In this document: positions 17,560-29,605 of the stretch, piece after piece
How the letters are laid out: each line of letters starts with the position of its first letter
Numbering within the stretch: position 1 is the stretch's first letter
Assembly: GCF_000247815.1 (NCBI RefSeq)
Contig: NC_021686.1
Location: forward strand, 10,514,746-10,578,745
Length of the DNA: 64,000 nucleotides
Source of the DNA: Ficedula albicollis
Lineage: Eukaryota; Chordata; Aves; Passeriformes; Muscicapidae
Direction: 5' to 3'
The notes under the pieces: generated by a model
The model's database searches: none
What the model was told of the DNA's origin: nothing
The model's input: only the letters and a program-made list of their open reading frames with translations
Made by a program: the position numbers and the translations under genes

Positions 17560-17790
17560 GGATTCATTGATTCAATGCAAAGATCTAGATGAAAAGCAAG
17601 TGGGCTGTTTCCAGTGCTGGTGATGCTATTTTTAAATAAATCTAGTGCATGCTAAAATAAATATGCAAAACATTTTGTAAGGCCGTGTACGGGTGGGGAG
17701 ACCAGATGTACTAAAATATTTAACGAACTTTTTCCTGATTTCTCGAAATGCATATTTTATTTACTAAACACCAGTGGAATTTAATCTCAC
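17560..17790. promoter_or_regulatory. Candidate AT-rich enhancer with MEF2-type site
   Basis: A perfect MEF2 consensus (CTATTTTTAA, 17626-17635) is followed within 30 bp by a near match (CTAAAATAAA) and an octamer-like ATATGCAAAAC. It lies in an AT-rich block inside GC-rich intergenic DNA. The downstream gene in mammals, KCNJ12, is expressed in muscle, which makes MEF2 sites plausible, but motif occurrence alone is weak evidence. Confidence 0.25.
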
Positions 17791-19470
17791 CCAGTGTTTG
17801 CTCTGAGGCTGTCCCACACCCATTGTCTGGGGTGGGCAGGAACGAGGGACCTTGGAGGAGCTGTCTGAGCAGTGACATTGGTGGCACATTTAAATGCAAA
17901 GCTCATTAACTGTGTCTGGGATTTTTTGTTTGTTTCTCCTTTTTTTTATGTTCATGTTCCTTACAAGAGCAAGAGATGAAATATCCATCTACAATTCCCT
18001 TTCATCTCCAGGCATGTTTGGTTGGGGCTTTTTTTTTTCCCCCTCTTCTGTTGCTCAGATGACAAAGTTTCTCATTTGGAATTTTATTTGATTTCAGAAG
18101 ATGAGAAAGAATTAAAAGGAGGTTGGGCTCACCTTACTCTATCCAGGATCCTTCAGAATGAGGATGAGTGACTTGGCAAAGGCTCCTGCCCCTAAAGGAT
18201 GGAGTTCATCCCACGGTCAGAGCTGCATCCTGGCTTTTCCTTCACCTGGGTGGGGTGACCATCCTGCAGATCCTACAGATTCCCTGCTTCCCTGGGGAAT
18301 GGCATCCTGCTCTGGGTGTAGTGCCTGTCTCCTTGAAACCCTCTGCTTTCAATCCAGTCAGATTTAATTGAACCATGGTTTTGATCACATCTGACGGTGG
18401 CAGAGATCTTGCTGATAATCAGATTCCCATGGGCGATGTGGAAACGGGGCTGGTGGAGGAGGGAGGAGAGACAGGGGCTGGTGTGATGCCACTTGGTCCT
18501 TTTGAGACACCAGGGAAGTGACAACAGCAGCCAGGCTCTGGGCTCAGGTCACGTTTTGGGGACGGGTGAATTAACTGAATGTCTCAGTGGGGGCTGAGCC
18601 CTGCAGGCTGTGTTGGTTTTGGTTAAAAAAAGGCAATTTCCTTGGCAAAGCCCTTCACCTCGCTGCAGGTTGGAGCAAATCCAGCATCCCCTCTCCTGGT
18701 ACCCAGGCTGGCCTCATCCTGGCCTGCTTGGGGTCTGGGCAGGGATGTGGCTCTCAGGGATCTCTGCACATCTGTTCACACGCAGCGGCGGATGGCAGCA
18801 ATTAATTACAGGGATTCATGTGTCATTTACATTAATTCAGCTGGAAGCGCAGCCCTGGCATGGGGGAATATTCCTTGTAGAGCCATGCTATCCCCTGCTC
18901 CAGATCCCTTTCTGTCAGCAGGTGCTTCACGGGGTGTTTGCTGTGTGTGTGGTTTTGGGGGTAATGAAACAGGAGGGGAAGAGCAGGCAGCAGCCTCTCC
19001 TCCATCCCTTGGTCCTTGGCAGGGGCTTGGGCATGGCAGGGAAGGCCTTGGATATGCTGAGACACCAGGAATTTCCCTCCAGATTGGGATGAAAATATCC
19101 TCCACCCTGACCTCAACTCTCCCCTGAGGTGCTGGAGGGACACGTGTCCCCATCCCAGTGCCAGTGCTGCTGGCCCCAGGGCACACAGGGAAGAGAAGAT
19201 GAGGGTCCACAACACAACCCCAGTCCCTGGAGGGCTGTGGAGTGGTGCTGCCATTGCACGAGGACACAAGCCTTGCACTGAGTTTGCAGGCTCCCAGGAC
19301 AGAGGCTTGGTGGACCTGCCTGAACTCTTCTTGACCTTCCTCAGCTCTGTTTCCCTTGGTTGAGGTGTCCCAGCAGTTTTTCCCAACTGAGCAGGTGGCT
19401 GTGGCTAATTTACCTCATTGGTGTTTGCATGGTACAGCCCTGTGGTTTAATGCACCCAAACTCCCTGGGT

Positions 19471-19601
19471 CAGAGAATCCCAAAATGGCTTGGGTTGGAA
19501 GGGACCTTCAAGATCATTCAGTTCCAACCCCAGCACAACTTCCACGGGACCACATTGCTCCAAATCCCATCCAATCTGTCTCTGAACACTTCCAGGGGTG
19601 G
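19471..19601 (-). mobile_element. CR1 LINE 3' fragment (minus strand)
   Basis: Reverse complement of the CR1 3' end: CAGAGAATCCCAAAATGGC, then TTGGGTTGGAAGGGACCTTC, AAGATCATTCAGTTCCAACC and CACTTCCAGGGGTGG. It is non-coding and 5'-truncated. Confidence 0.85.
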
Positions 19602-22467
19602 AGGCAGAAGAGATCTACGACAGTGAACTGCCAGAGGAGGATGGAGGGCTGTAGCTGTGAGTGTACATGAGGAAAGAGACACTCCTGCAAGGACCCTGCA
19701 GTGTGCTGACTTGGTCCAGGAGAGACAGCAATAAGCCAAGAGACTCAAATATCCTGGCCAGAAGGATGAGAGAACATTGCCAAAACAAGCAGGTGTCCAA
19801 CAGAGTAACGCTGGGCCTGGAGGAGACAGGGGAGTCTGGAAAGGAACAACGAGGAAAAGAAACTGAGGTGTAAGGTGACAGCTAGAAATAGAAGGGAGCA
19901 AGTGCTGTTTGTATCAGAGGTATCCTGGGGAAGGCATGAAGGAATCCAGCCCTGAGATCCCCAGCTCCTCGTGTCCAAGCTTTCCTCTCAAACCCATAAA
20001 GCATAAAGCACCTTAAGGTTCATCTCAGCTCTCCACGAGAGGATGGAGCTGGGCACAGCAGCCGGGCACTTCCTCTGGTCCACGGGCTTGGTCCGGATCA
20101 ATAATGAGCTAATTAGTTGCTATGGAAATGTAATGTGGGAGAACTTTGGGGAGGAGAAATTATAGGTAATTTTTATTTGTTTGGACCCTGTTCCTATAGC
20201 AACAGGAGAACTTGTCACTGACTACCAGTTGGTTTCCATGGAGTTGGATGCTAGTTCTGGGTTATTAATGCCTCCAAGCATGAAACAACTTACCTAGTAG
20301 GGCTGGTGGATTGCCCTCCATCATCCATGGGAGCTTTGCAGTTCGCCAAAGTCGGGGCCTGGCTCTCGCAGTGGAATGTGCACGCTCCCAAAAGTTGGGC
20401 TGGAGTGTTCACCATCAACAGAAGCAGAGCTGGAAGGATCGATTATTCCACCCCTCCCTTGAAGTGAAGACCTCGTGGAATGAACAATCCATCACTTCAT
20501 GGCTTGTTCTACTCGCAGCATTGCCTGCTTTTTAATTGGATTTTCTCCGTCTTCGGCTTCCAGATGCTTGGCGTTGATCTGCCTTTCTCTGCTAAATTAG
20601 AAAGTCTTTTAGCACCTGGCAGTTTTGTTGTAAAGGGACTTACTGTAATTAAGTCCCTTCTCATCTCACCAGGAGTGGCTCTCCTGAATGAAGCCGTTTG
20701 TTTTCCTCCAGCCCCTCGCCTGACGCGCCCCCCGTTTTCGTGCTCCTCCGAACAAAAGGGATGTGGTGTCTGCTTTGCAGGGGGCTGGAGCTCTGTCGAG
20801 GGACCTCTCCAAACTCCTCCAGAAGCCGAGCCTTGGAACCAGACCAAACACTCCTGAGCACTGAAGAGACTGGATTTGGGAGAGATTGGTTTTATGATAG
20901 GTTGTAATTTCCCTCCCACCAGCTAACTCCTCAGCTTTCCACGGGTGATAATTACCCAGTAGGAGCTAAAATGTCTCTCCCCACTCCCCTCTTTATCAAC
21001 CCATTCTCCACTTTGAAGGCATCACCACTTCTTTCCAGAATGTCCTGGCCAATCTCCTCCCAGCGAGCTCGGAGTGCCTGCCCATGCTCTGTTGTTTTGG
21101 AAGATGGTTCAACATCCAGCACCTCTCTCTGCAGAGACCCATCTCGCTGCAGCTTTGAAGGCAAATCAGTGGATCAGCGTGTGGATAAACCTTTAATGGT
21201 GTTTGGCTGAGTGCAGCACGCAGTCGGAAGGGAGGCACGAAGCAAAGGGCAGCTCCTCACCGGCAGCCCTTCCTCGGAGCTCCTGGCAAGCTCTGCTGCT
21301 GGCCCCAGCTCTGCATGCTGTGCTGGCAGCTGCTCCGTCCCCGCTGGTGAGGCACAGCCCAAATGTCTCCAATGAGGGTGCAGAGGGGGATGGAGGATGA
21401 GTCCGAGGATGAAGGCTGGCTGTGGAGACAGGAGGAAAGTCCTGAGCCATCCAGGCAAAACCAGCGAAGCCAAACCTTCAAGATGGAAGAAAGGCTTCAC
21501 CCAAGAGCTCCTGCATCTCCTTAGTGCCACTTGATTTGCAGATAAATTATGTAAGAAATCCCTCTGCAAGCTCCGTGTTTGTTCTTCCATATGTTTATTT
21601 CCAAGAGTGGCACCTGTGGAGGGAGAGGCTTGGGAAGTTCTGCATTCAGGCAGCTGGCAGTATGGCTTTAGCACAGATGGAGAGTGTCAACTGGGTGAAG
21701 GGGGCACATCCAGCACAGCAGGAGCCCAGCTCTGGGTTGGGAATCCAGGCTGGGGACCCAGGAGATGAGGGCAGTAGTGCCCAGGAGGTGACGTGCTGGG
21801 GATGCACCGTGTTGTCCCTGCCTGGGGCAGCTCTGGGGTCTCTCTGCCCCTGTCAGTGTCGTGGCTATAAATAACAGGGATGTTCTGGGTGGTCACTTCC
21901 AGGCTGGCTGTGATCTGTGACTCACCAGCTTCCTGTCCACAGCAACGCTATGGATTGACTCATGGCTATGGGAGTGTTTCACCCTGAGCCCACAGCCCTT
22001 TGATTTCACCAGACACCCCTGTGTGTTTACAAACGAGACATCTCCATTTCAGGACTGTGAAAACTGGTGACAACCTGCAAAGCCATGCATCAGATGATGC
22101 TTCATCCTGAGCTTCACCTGGTTCTCCTCCTCCCCTTCCCTCTTGTGTGGCTGGAAAGAATTCCCTACTTCCTCAGTTTGAGCTGCAGCTCTCTCAAGCC
22201 GGGCTTTGCTTCACCCTGTTTTTGCAACCCCTTGAAAAATCAGTGTTTTCCCACTTAATGTCCCAGTCTTCCTGAGCCTGGAGCAGCCACAGCTCTGCAC
22301 CAGAGAAGGCATGTGGAGGCCTCATGGAGATGTGTGAAGAGTGATGATGTGGGCCTTGTTCAGTCACCCAGAAGCTGTTTGAAACAGCATCTGAAGAGAG
22401 GTCTCAGCATGGAAAGCACCCAACACCCGGGAGGGTGAGACCAGCCTTTGGAAATGGCTCTGAGTTA
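19602..22467. other. Intergenic unique sequence with X-box cluster
   Basis: No gene or repeat family recognised. The segment around 20090-20290 has the base composition and motif content of a conserved regulatory element and is listed separately. Confidence 0.55.
20116..20245. promoter_or_regulatory. Candidate RFX-bound element: three X-box-like motifs
   Basis: Against the RFX X-box pattern GTHNYYATRRNAAC, GTTCCTATAGCAAC at 20190-20203 is a perfect match. GTTGCTATGGAAAT at 20116-20129 matches 13 of 14 positions. GTTTCCATGGAGTT at 20232-20245 matches about 11. All three read on the plus strand within 130 bp, next to homeodomain-like TAATTAG. This suggests an enhancer; no gene start is nearby. 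Confidence 0.4.
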
Positions 22468-22545
22468 CAGAACCATGGAATGGTTTGGGTTGGAAGGACC
22501 TTAAAGATCATCGAGTCCCAACCCCCTCCTCATGGGCAGGGACTC
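22468..22545 (-). mobile_element. CR1 LINE 3' fragment (minus strand)
   Basis: Contains CAGAACCATGGAATGG, TTTGGGTTGGAAGGACCTTA, AAGATCATCGAGTCCCAACC and CTCATGGGCAGGGAC, the reverse complement of the CR1 3' end. About 80 bp remain. Confidence 0.85.
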
Positions 22546-23363
22546 TGTGTCCCTGATGACAGTGGAGCTGTGCTGCTTTGCTCTGAGCATCCGTCACCGT
22601 CACGGCACAAGGGAGCAGGACGGTGTGTGCCATGTCACAAGGTAAGGCTGGTGCCAGCTGAGAGAGCTGTCCCGTGGGGATGTGCTGGCTCCTGGCACGT
22701 CCGTGCAGGGCTCCTCTCCTCCAGCCCATGCCCCTGCCCTGAGGGATGTGGTGGAGCCACTGGGAGGGCTGTGATGGGAAAGGTGGCGTGGCTGTGGTGA
22801 GATCCCGCCCGGCTCCGCGGGACTGTGGTGGGAGGAGGGGGCAGGGTTTGTTTTTGTGACACACGAGCACATGCTTTTACTGTGAGTAACCTTCTCCTGG
22901 CACAGAATGGAGCCTTCTGCCATGGCCTGTGCTCCCAGGGAGGTCCATGGCAGAGCCATGGGTGTTGTGTCCTGGAGCAGGGCAGCCACGTCCAGCAGCT
23001 GCCCATGAGAGCTGGCAGAGAGAAGGTGGCCACGGAGGAGCTCCATGCTGGGACAAGCCTGGGTGGCTCCTCTTTGTCATCCAGCAGCTCTGCCTTGACT
23101 GTGACAGGCAGGTTTGGGTTGTTCTCCACAAAGTAGGCAAGACCTGTTTGGGTACGATGTTGTCCCAACCTCCAGGTTTCTGCTGTCCCCAGTCCTTTGT
23201 GATGCCTTCAGCCAGCTCTCTTGGGAGGTGCTCTAGTGCTGAGGTGTCCAGATGGACTTATGGTGAAGCCTGGATCCTTCCCAACAATTATCTCTGCCTC
23301 CTGACACCCCCAGCATTTATCCACTCCCTAAAGGACAAGCAAATTTTAGAGCAACTGCATTAA
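22546..23363. other. Intergenic sequence, nothing recognised
   Basis: GC-rich DNA between two CR1 fragments in the same orientation. Open frames occur on both strands but none resembles a known protein or shows splice-bounded coding structure. Confidence 0.5.
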
Positions 23364-23490
23364 CCACAGAATGGTTTGGGTTGGAAGGGATCCCAAAGAT
23401 CATCTCATTCCTACCCCATGCCATGAGCAGGGACACCTTTCACTGTCCCAGCTTGCTCCAAGCCCTGTCCAACTTGGCCTTGAACACATC
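23364..23490 (-). mobile_element. CR1 LINE 3' fragment (minus strand)
   Basis: Contains CACAGAATGGTTTGGGTTGG, AAGGGATCCCAAAGATCATC, CCATGAGCAGGGACACC and GTCCAACTTGGCCTTGAACA, matching the reverse complement of the avian CR1 3' region. Confidence 0.88.
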
Positions 23491-26400
23491 TCCACAGTCC
23501 ACCCATTTTTCAGCCTTGCTGGTGGTTTTAAGCATCCATAGCTTGGACTTGGAGCACGCTATGAACCTGCAGATCCTGGTCCTGGAGCAGCTCAGGAATG
23601 GGCAGGGAGAATAATTTCTCCAAAAGCCTCATGTGTGACCCCACAGCTTCAGTCTAAAATAAAACTGAGGAGCATGAAGGTGTTTTAGAGCATAAGATCC
23701 CAGAGCTACACTGGAGCGAGCCCAGGCTGGGTTAGTCCTGCAGGAGAAAGCCCTTTCACCTTTAGGAATGGCCACAGCAGACCCCATCCTGCACAAAGGG
23801 CTCGCTGGCAGCCTCCTCTCCTCACCAGCTGTGGTAGGAGGAGGTTGCCTGTGCCAAGGGGTGGATCTCCTGCAGCCTCCCTCCACTCCCTGCCTTGTCC
23901 AGGTGAGCATGGCCAGGTGTTTCCTGTGGAGCCACTAACCAGTGGTTGAGCAGGCGTTGCTGGCTCCAAGGCAGGTTCTCCTCCTTGCCCCGTCCTTTCC
24001 CTGCTCTGGATCCACCTGTGGGGAGCCTTCCTCTCTGAGCTGCTGGTGTTCCCCAGCTCCTCAGCCTCCTCCACGGGAGGAATGGAGATGTGGTGCTCTC
24101 CTCTGGGCTCCAGCAGCAGAACAGGGTGGTGAGCGCTGGCTCCAAAGAGGTGAGATCTTCATCCACCAGTCTTGGGAGGTAGGAACAAGAGGAGAGCTCC
24201 AGGAGCCATCTCAGGAGCTGGCTGAGTGTGAGTCTGTGGGGATGGGATGGGAGAGCACATGCAGCTGCTCCAGCCTTGTCTCACCTCCACTGAGGTCTAG
24301 AAGGCTCCTTGATCGCCAGGAAGGGTCATTTGGAGGTTCAAAGCAGTGTTCTACAGCAGTGCATGTCTGCTGGAAGTGTTCTAGAGGCTCAGGGGATGAA
24401 CCAGCCATTTCCCATGGGACCTGGAAGGGTAGGGAGGAAATCTGGATGTTTTTCTCCAGGCCTGGGCTCCTCATCGGCCCCCAGAGTGGATGTGGTGGCC
24501 TGGGGGTTATCTCAGTGCTTGAAGGGACTCAGGGTGGTTTCCTGGTCTGGCAGCAATGTGCTCCAGCCCCAAGCAGGGCTTTTCTTTCCAGCAGGGCAGC
24601 AAGGCCAGAGCAGGTGTCTGTTTCAGTAGGAACTGTTTGTGCAAGGGGATTTCCTTGCTCTGTCCTGCCCCATCTCAGCACAGGCTTTTCCATGCCTGTT
24701 CCTGGGGCTGTTTGCAGCACGCTGGGCTGTCTCTGACAGGACTCACTGGACTTTCAGACACTGGCAGGGGTTTTGTTCTCGGTGTGTGGACAGGTGATTT
24801 TGTGTCTCCTGTAACCTGCTGTCCTGGGGCTGGTGGCTCTCTGGGGATGCCACCCTGTGTGTCTGTGCCATGAGGTGCTCACAGTGCACGGTTCAAGGGG
24901 TGCTGCCATGGGGATCTGATCTGGGTGGGACCCACGAGGCTGTTCCATCTCTAGCACACCGTGCTCCCTTCTCCATCCTGTTTAAACTTTCATCACCCAA
25001 TCAGCTTCTGCAGCAGAGCAAACATCATCTGGTAATTAATCTGCACAGATGGGCTTTGTTTGAGCAAGCTGGTGTGCACTGGCTTCAGAGGAGGGTGCAG
25101 CAGGGGGCTGGGGTGGGGGCACCTCACCACACCCTGCTCCAGGCTTTTCCCGTGTCCAGGAGATTCCTGGATCACCAGAACTTCTGAGCAGTGCTTGGAG
25201 CTGAAGGTGGTCCAGGGCATTTGGTTTTGCCGAGGGAGAGAGACCTGACCAAATAGGTTTTGTGGTTGTGAAACCCTGATGGAAACAGGGAAGGAGGGAG
25301 GGAGGAGACTCCCACTCCTCTCTCAGGTGCTCCCTGTGATCAGAGCAGCTGGGTTTGGACATGGAAAATGTTAAAATGCTGTCAAAGGTCTCACCCAGAA
25401 AATCTCAGAGTAAATGGGAATCTGCATCTCCCAAGGGAAAAACCTTTTGGAAGCCCTCAAGTGCTCCAATACCCTTGAATTATTTTTGCTCCCCTGGTAA
25501 TTATTGCCTCAGTTTGTGCTGAATTGGCAAAGTTGTTGCCCCAGAACCTCATTTTTCAGGTGAATCACTGTTAGCTGATGTTTTTTGCTGCAGTGTTGGG
25601 CACACTGGGCTCACAGACCGTGGCCACAGCTGAGGGAAGAGGAGGCAAATTCCCAACCCCATTAGCACCACATCCAATCCACTGAGAGCTCAGGGCCCTC
25701 CCTGCCCTGTCTGGGAGTGCATTTCTGGGGACAAACTGGGAGCATGGAGCTGTGTCCTGAGCCCTTAGGGAGGGACACATCTCCCCCACCTACATCTGCT
25801 GGCTGCAGGTGACAGATGCCACAGAGCTGGGCAGCTCCATTTATTTATAAACCACAGAGAGCAGAGAGGCAATTCCCAGCCTCAGAGAGTTCCACCTGCC
25901 TGGCAGGCAGATCCCTCCTCCCTGGCCTTGGTTCTGTTTCACTGCCGGCAGCTGGGGCTGCTCTTGTTTTTAATAGAGCATCTCTAGATTACAGCAAGTG
26001 ACAGGAGAGTGATTTGTGATGGGTCAGGTTTCCTGCCCTTTCTCCTATAGCCCTGGCTTATAAAAATATACTCCCTCTGGGATTGCTTCGGGTCCATCGT
26101 TGTTGGCCGGTTCAAATCCCTTTTTTTATTTGTGTTAGGAGGGCTTGGGAAAGCTCCTGGTGCCAGTGCCCAGCAAAGCCCAGTCCTTGCCATGGCTCCA
26201 GGATGAGGAAGGCTGATTTCCATCTCTGTGGAGATGAAGGGAGGTGCCCTGGGACCCTCAGGCAGAGAAGGATTCACCTCAACACCACTGCAAGCCATCA
26301 CACAGTCCAGCTTCACAAAGACTCATGTGCCCTGTGTGTGCTTTGCCTTTATTTAGAGGTCCTGATCTCACTGGGATTATAAAAATCCCAGGCTCAGGAG

Positions 26401-29400
26401 GGAATCTGTTGGCTTTGGTGTGTGGCATGAGGCTGGTTTTGGTGGGGATTGATGTCTCAGGGGGCTGGGGAAGCTCCTGCAGATCCTGGAGACATCAAAT
26501 GAGCAATTAACTGAGGCTGTGAAAGGATCTGAGGGAAGAGTTCCACGCAGGAAGCAGCACAGATCCCATCCATGGCTCCCCACCACCCCTTTGTGCCCCA
26601 CTCTGCCTCCCTGCAGCTTCTCCCTGCTTTGGGAGATCCCAAAGGGCCTCACAACCACCACTAAATGGAGATTTTTTCTGGGCAATCAATACTGTCCCTG
26701 CCTCCCAGACAGGGAAACAGGATGGGATGAGATGAAGCTGTTCACCCAAGCCCATACAAAACCCCAGCAGCAGATCTGAGCTCCAGCCTCCAGCAAATCC
26801 TCCTGCTAATCTCTGCTTTGCTGAAGAGTGCCAAGGGATTTTTAGTGGTCCCGTTGAGATTACTGTCATTTTTCTCTCCTTGCTTCCTCTCCACCTTGAC
26901 AGAATTGATTTCCTTTATTTGCTTTAGGCTTTCACTGTGGTGACAAAGCTATGAGAGGACCCCTTTCCTCTGCAGGACCCCTCTTAAAAAAAAAACTAGA
27001 ACCTTTCTCAGCACTTAGGAGTGGATGCAACCCCATTTCCCAGAGCTAGAGGTGCCAGTTCTTCCCTCTGAGAGCACCTCCACTCCACCTTGTAAGAGGT
27101 ACAGTACAGCTGCTGCCGAGAGCAGAACATTTCCAGGACTTCAGGAAGACAGAAGTGTGGCAGAACAGGCAGAGGAGGTCACCAGGGACATGCAAGGGAA
27201 GGAGAAGGCACCTTGCAGGATGAGGTGGCTGGGCTGAGCCAGGGCTGCCTCCCTCCCAAACAGGTTGGGTGTGCTGGCTGCATCCCTGTGCCGTGCTGGG
27301 CTGGGCTGCTGAGCTGGAAGGAGCCCAGGGAGAGAAAATTGGCTGGCAGAGGATCCAGCAAGCAGCAAAGAGCTTGTTTCTCGGGCAGGAAATTGCTGTG
27401 CCCCAGAGCCCTGGCCTCTGCTGGAAGCCCCCTTGTCTGGGGGTGGTGTGGGCAGAGCTGTGGTACCCAGCCCCACAGGACCTGCAGAACCACAGCTGAA
27501 AATCAACTGGGAACTGTGGAAATGCAAGTCCTGTTGCCACCTGCAAGGGGCCTGTGCTGCAGTGTCCCAGCACAGCACAGCCCTGAGCTCAGCTCCTGGT
27601 GCCTCTGCCCAGGCTCCCAGGGCAGGAATCATCCTCTCTTGCAGCACTTTGGGTGGCTGAGACACTTCTGCAACAGCAGTAACTGGCTTTGAGTCTGATT
27701 CTGACCTGACAAAGCCCTGCTAATGCAGCTCCTGGACCAGAGCCAGCAAAGCCGGGGTGGAATTTCACCTTTCTGCACAGAGGGAGATACTCAGACTTGG
27801 ATATGTGCAGGCAACATCCCTCTCCTGTCAGACACTGCTCCCATTCCCCAGCCAAGCAGGATGGGAGCTGCTCTCCCTGCAGAAGCTGTGGGCTGGGATG
27901 GGCTTGTGGCACAAACAGGGGCTCAGCCTCCCAAAATCACTCAGGAGTGCAAATCTCTGCAGGCTGCAGGCATGGGAGGATGGATATGATGAGTTGTTGG
28001 TTGGGATGGAGGAAATACATACCTAAGCCATGGCAGGGAACAGGCAGAGGAAAATGCTCAGGGTCTGGTTTGAGACCCAGAGCTGTAAGCAGCCTCCTCT
28101 CTCCCCTTGAGCTGTTCCCAGCCCTGAAAGACAGATAGGGAGAAACCTCCCCTGCCTTTTGAGGATATTATAGAAAAATGGGGAAATGGAGACAGTGCTG
28201 AAACTCATGCCAGGAATTAATCTGAAGTGCTTGGGCTCCCTTGGCTTACATATCCCTCTGTCTTGTCCCTCCTTCTCTGGACGGAGGGGGACAGGGACAA
28301 GCTACAGTCCCATCTTCACAAGGAAAATGGTGAGCTCCATGTCCATGGCCTGGATATGCAGCAAAAACATTTGCAAGATGGAAAGGGCCTGGAGAGGCTG
28401 GTTTCCAGGAGGGGCTCTTGGATGCTGAAAAACCCAGAAGTGCCAAAAAATCCAATGGCTGCAGCAAATCTAGAGATCCAGGAGGTTTGAAGATACAGAG
28501 GTGAATCCTTTTCCAAAGGGAGGAAAGGGAATTTGGGTGGGTGGGAAATCTCCCTGGCAGTTCTGCCATCCCTTTAGGAAACAGGGTGCCAGTGTGAAAG
28601 AAGCTGCCCCAAACTCCCTTCCACCCTGCAGATGAAGCAGGAGGAGACAATAATAAAAGCACAGTGTCCCGACAAATATAATTAACACAAAAAAAGGAGA
28701 GATTTTTCAAAGTTTGGGTGCTCAGCAACGATGTTTTATTCATGGCCCGGCAGGGGAGTGCTGGCGGTGCCATTAATTATGGGAGCTGCTGGGAGCTGGG
28801 CTCGGTTTTATCATCCTGACACCTGCAACAGGGAACTGGGGCAAGCCTGGGCAGCCTGTGGGGCCACCAGGCTCAGGGACACGAGCCTCGCTTCTCCTCC
28901 CTGCAGCCATCCCTGCTGCTGGGTGTCCTCAGCCATCCAGAGGGTCCTGGCACCCCGTGCTGTGCCTGGGAGATGAGCACCACATTCCCAAAAAAGCAGA
29001 GGTGGATTGAGGGTGGGCAAACAGCCCCAGGGATCACCACCCTCCCTATGGCTGGGAGGATCTTGGCAGTGCCACTGAAGCAGCACCAGTCGTGGTTTGG
29101 TCAAAGACTCAGATCAAAAGGGATAATGATGATATTAAAAAGCACATTCAAAGCACACCTAAAGAGCTGGTTGGAGCTATCCCCGGGCTTGGTGCACCCC
29201 CCAGGAGCAGCTCACAGCTCTGATTATTTCCTGTTCTGGGAAATCTCCCCAGTAACTTTCCAGAGAGGTAATAAATAAAATATTTAGCGTTCAGCAAACT
29301 AAAGCAGGTGCAAGAACAACACAACTGGGAGAAGTGACCTGGGAAGGGTTCCTGTGGGAATTGGCTGCAGCTCCCAGAGATGTGAAGGAGAGGGACCAGC

Positions 29401-29468
29401 ACAAATGGGGCCAGTCTGGGAGAAAGGTGTCCTTGCAGCAGGACATCCCTGTGCATCACATTTATACA
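23491..29468. other. Intergenic sequence, nothing recognised
   Basis: About 6 kb of mixed GC-rich DNA. I found no recognisable exon, repeat family, tRNA or long tandem repeat. Many open frames exist on both strands, as expected in GC-rich sequence, but none carries a recognisable domain. Confidence 0.5.
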
Positions 29469-29605
29469 CCTGGAAGTGTTCAAGGCCAGGTTGGATGGGG
29501 CTTGGACCATCCTGGGATAATAGAAAGTGTCCCTGCTCATAGCAGGGGTTGGAACCCACTGAGCTTTAAGGTCCCTCCCAACACAAACCATCCGGGGTTT
29601 CTATG
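29469..29605 (+). mobile_element. CR1 LINE 3' fragment
   Basis: Plus-strand CR1 3' end: CTGGAAGTGTTCAAGGCCAG, GTTGGATGGGGCTTGG, GTGTCCCTGCTCATAGCAGG and GAGCTTTAAGGTCCCTCCCA, ending at TTTCTATG. 5'-truncated. Confidence 0.9.

Larger units (their letters stand above)
15691..19470. other. Intergenic sequence, AT-rich in the middle
   Basis: No recognisable gene. A 42-bp direct duplication lies at 16298-16380. A T-rich run lies at 16740-16770. The stretch 16950-17800 is clearly more AT-rich than its surroundings and contains a MEF2-type site and an octamer-like ATATGCAAAAC, listed separately. Confidence 0.6.
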
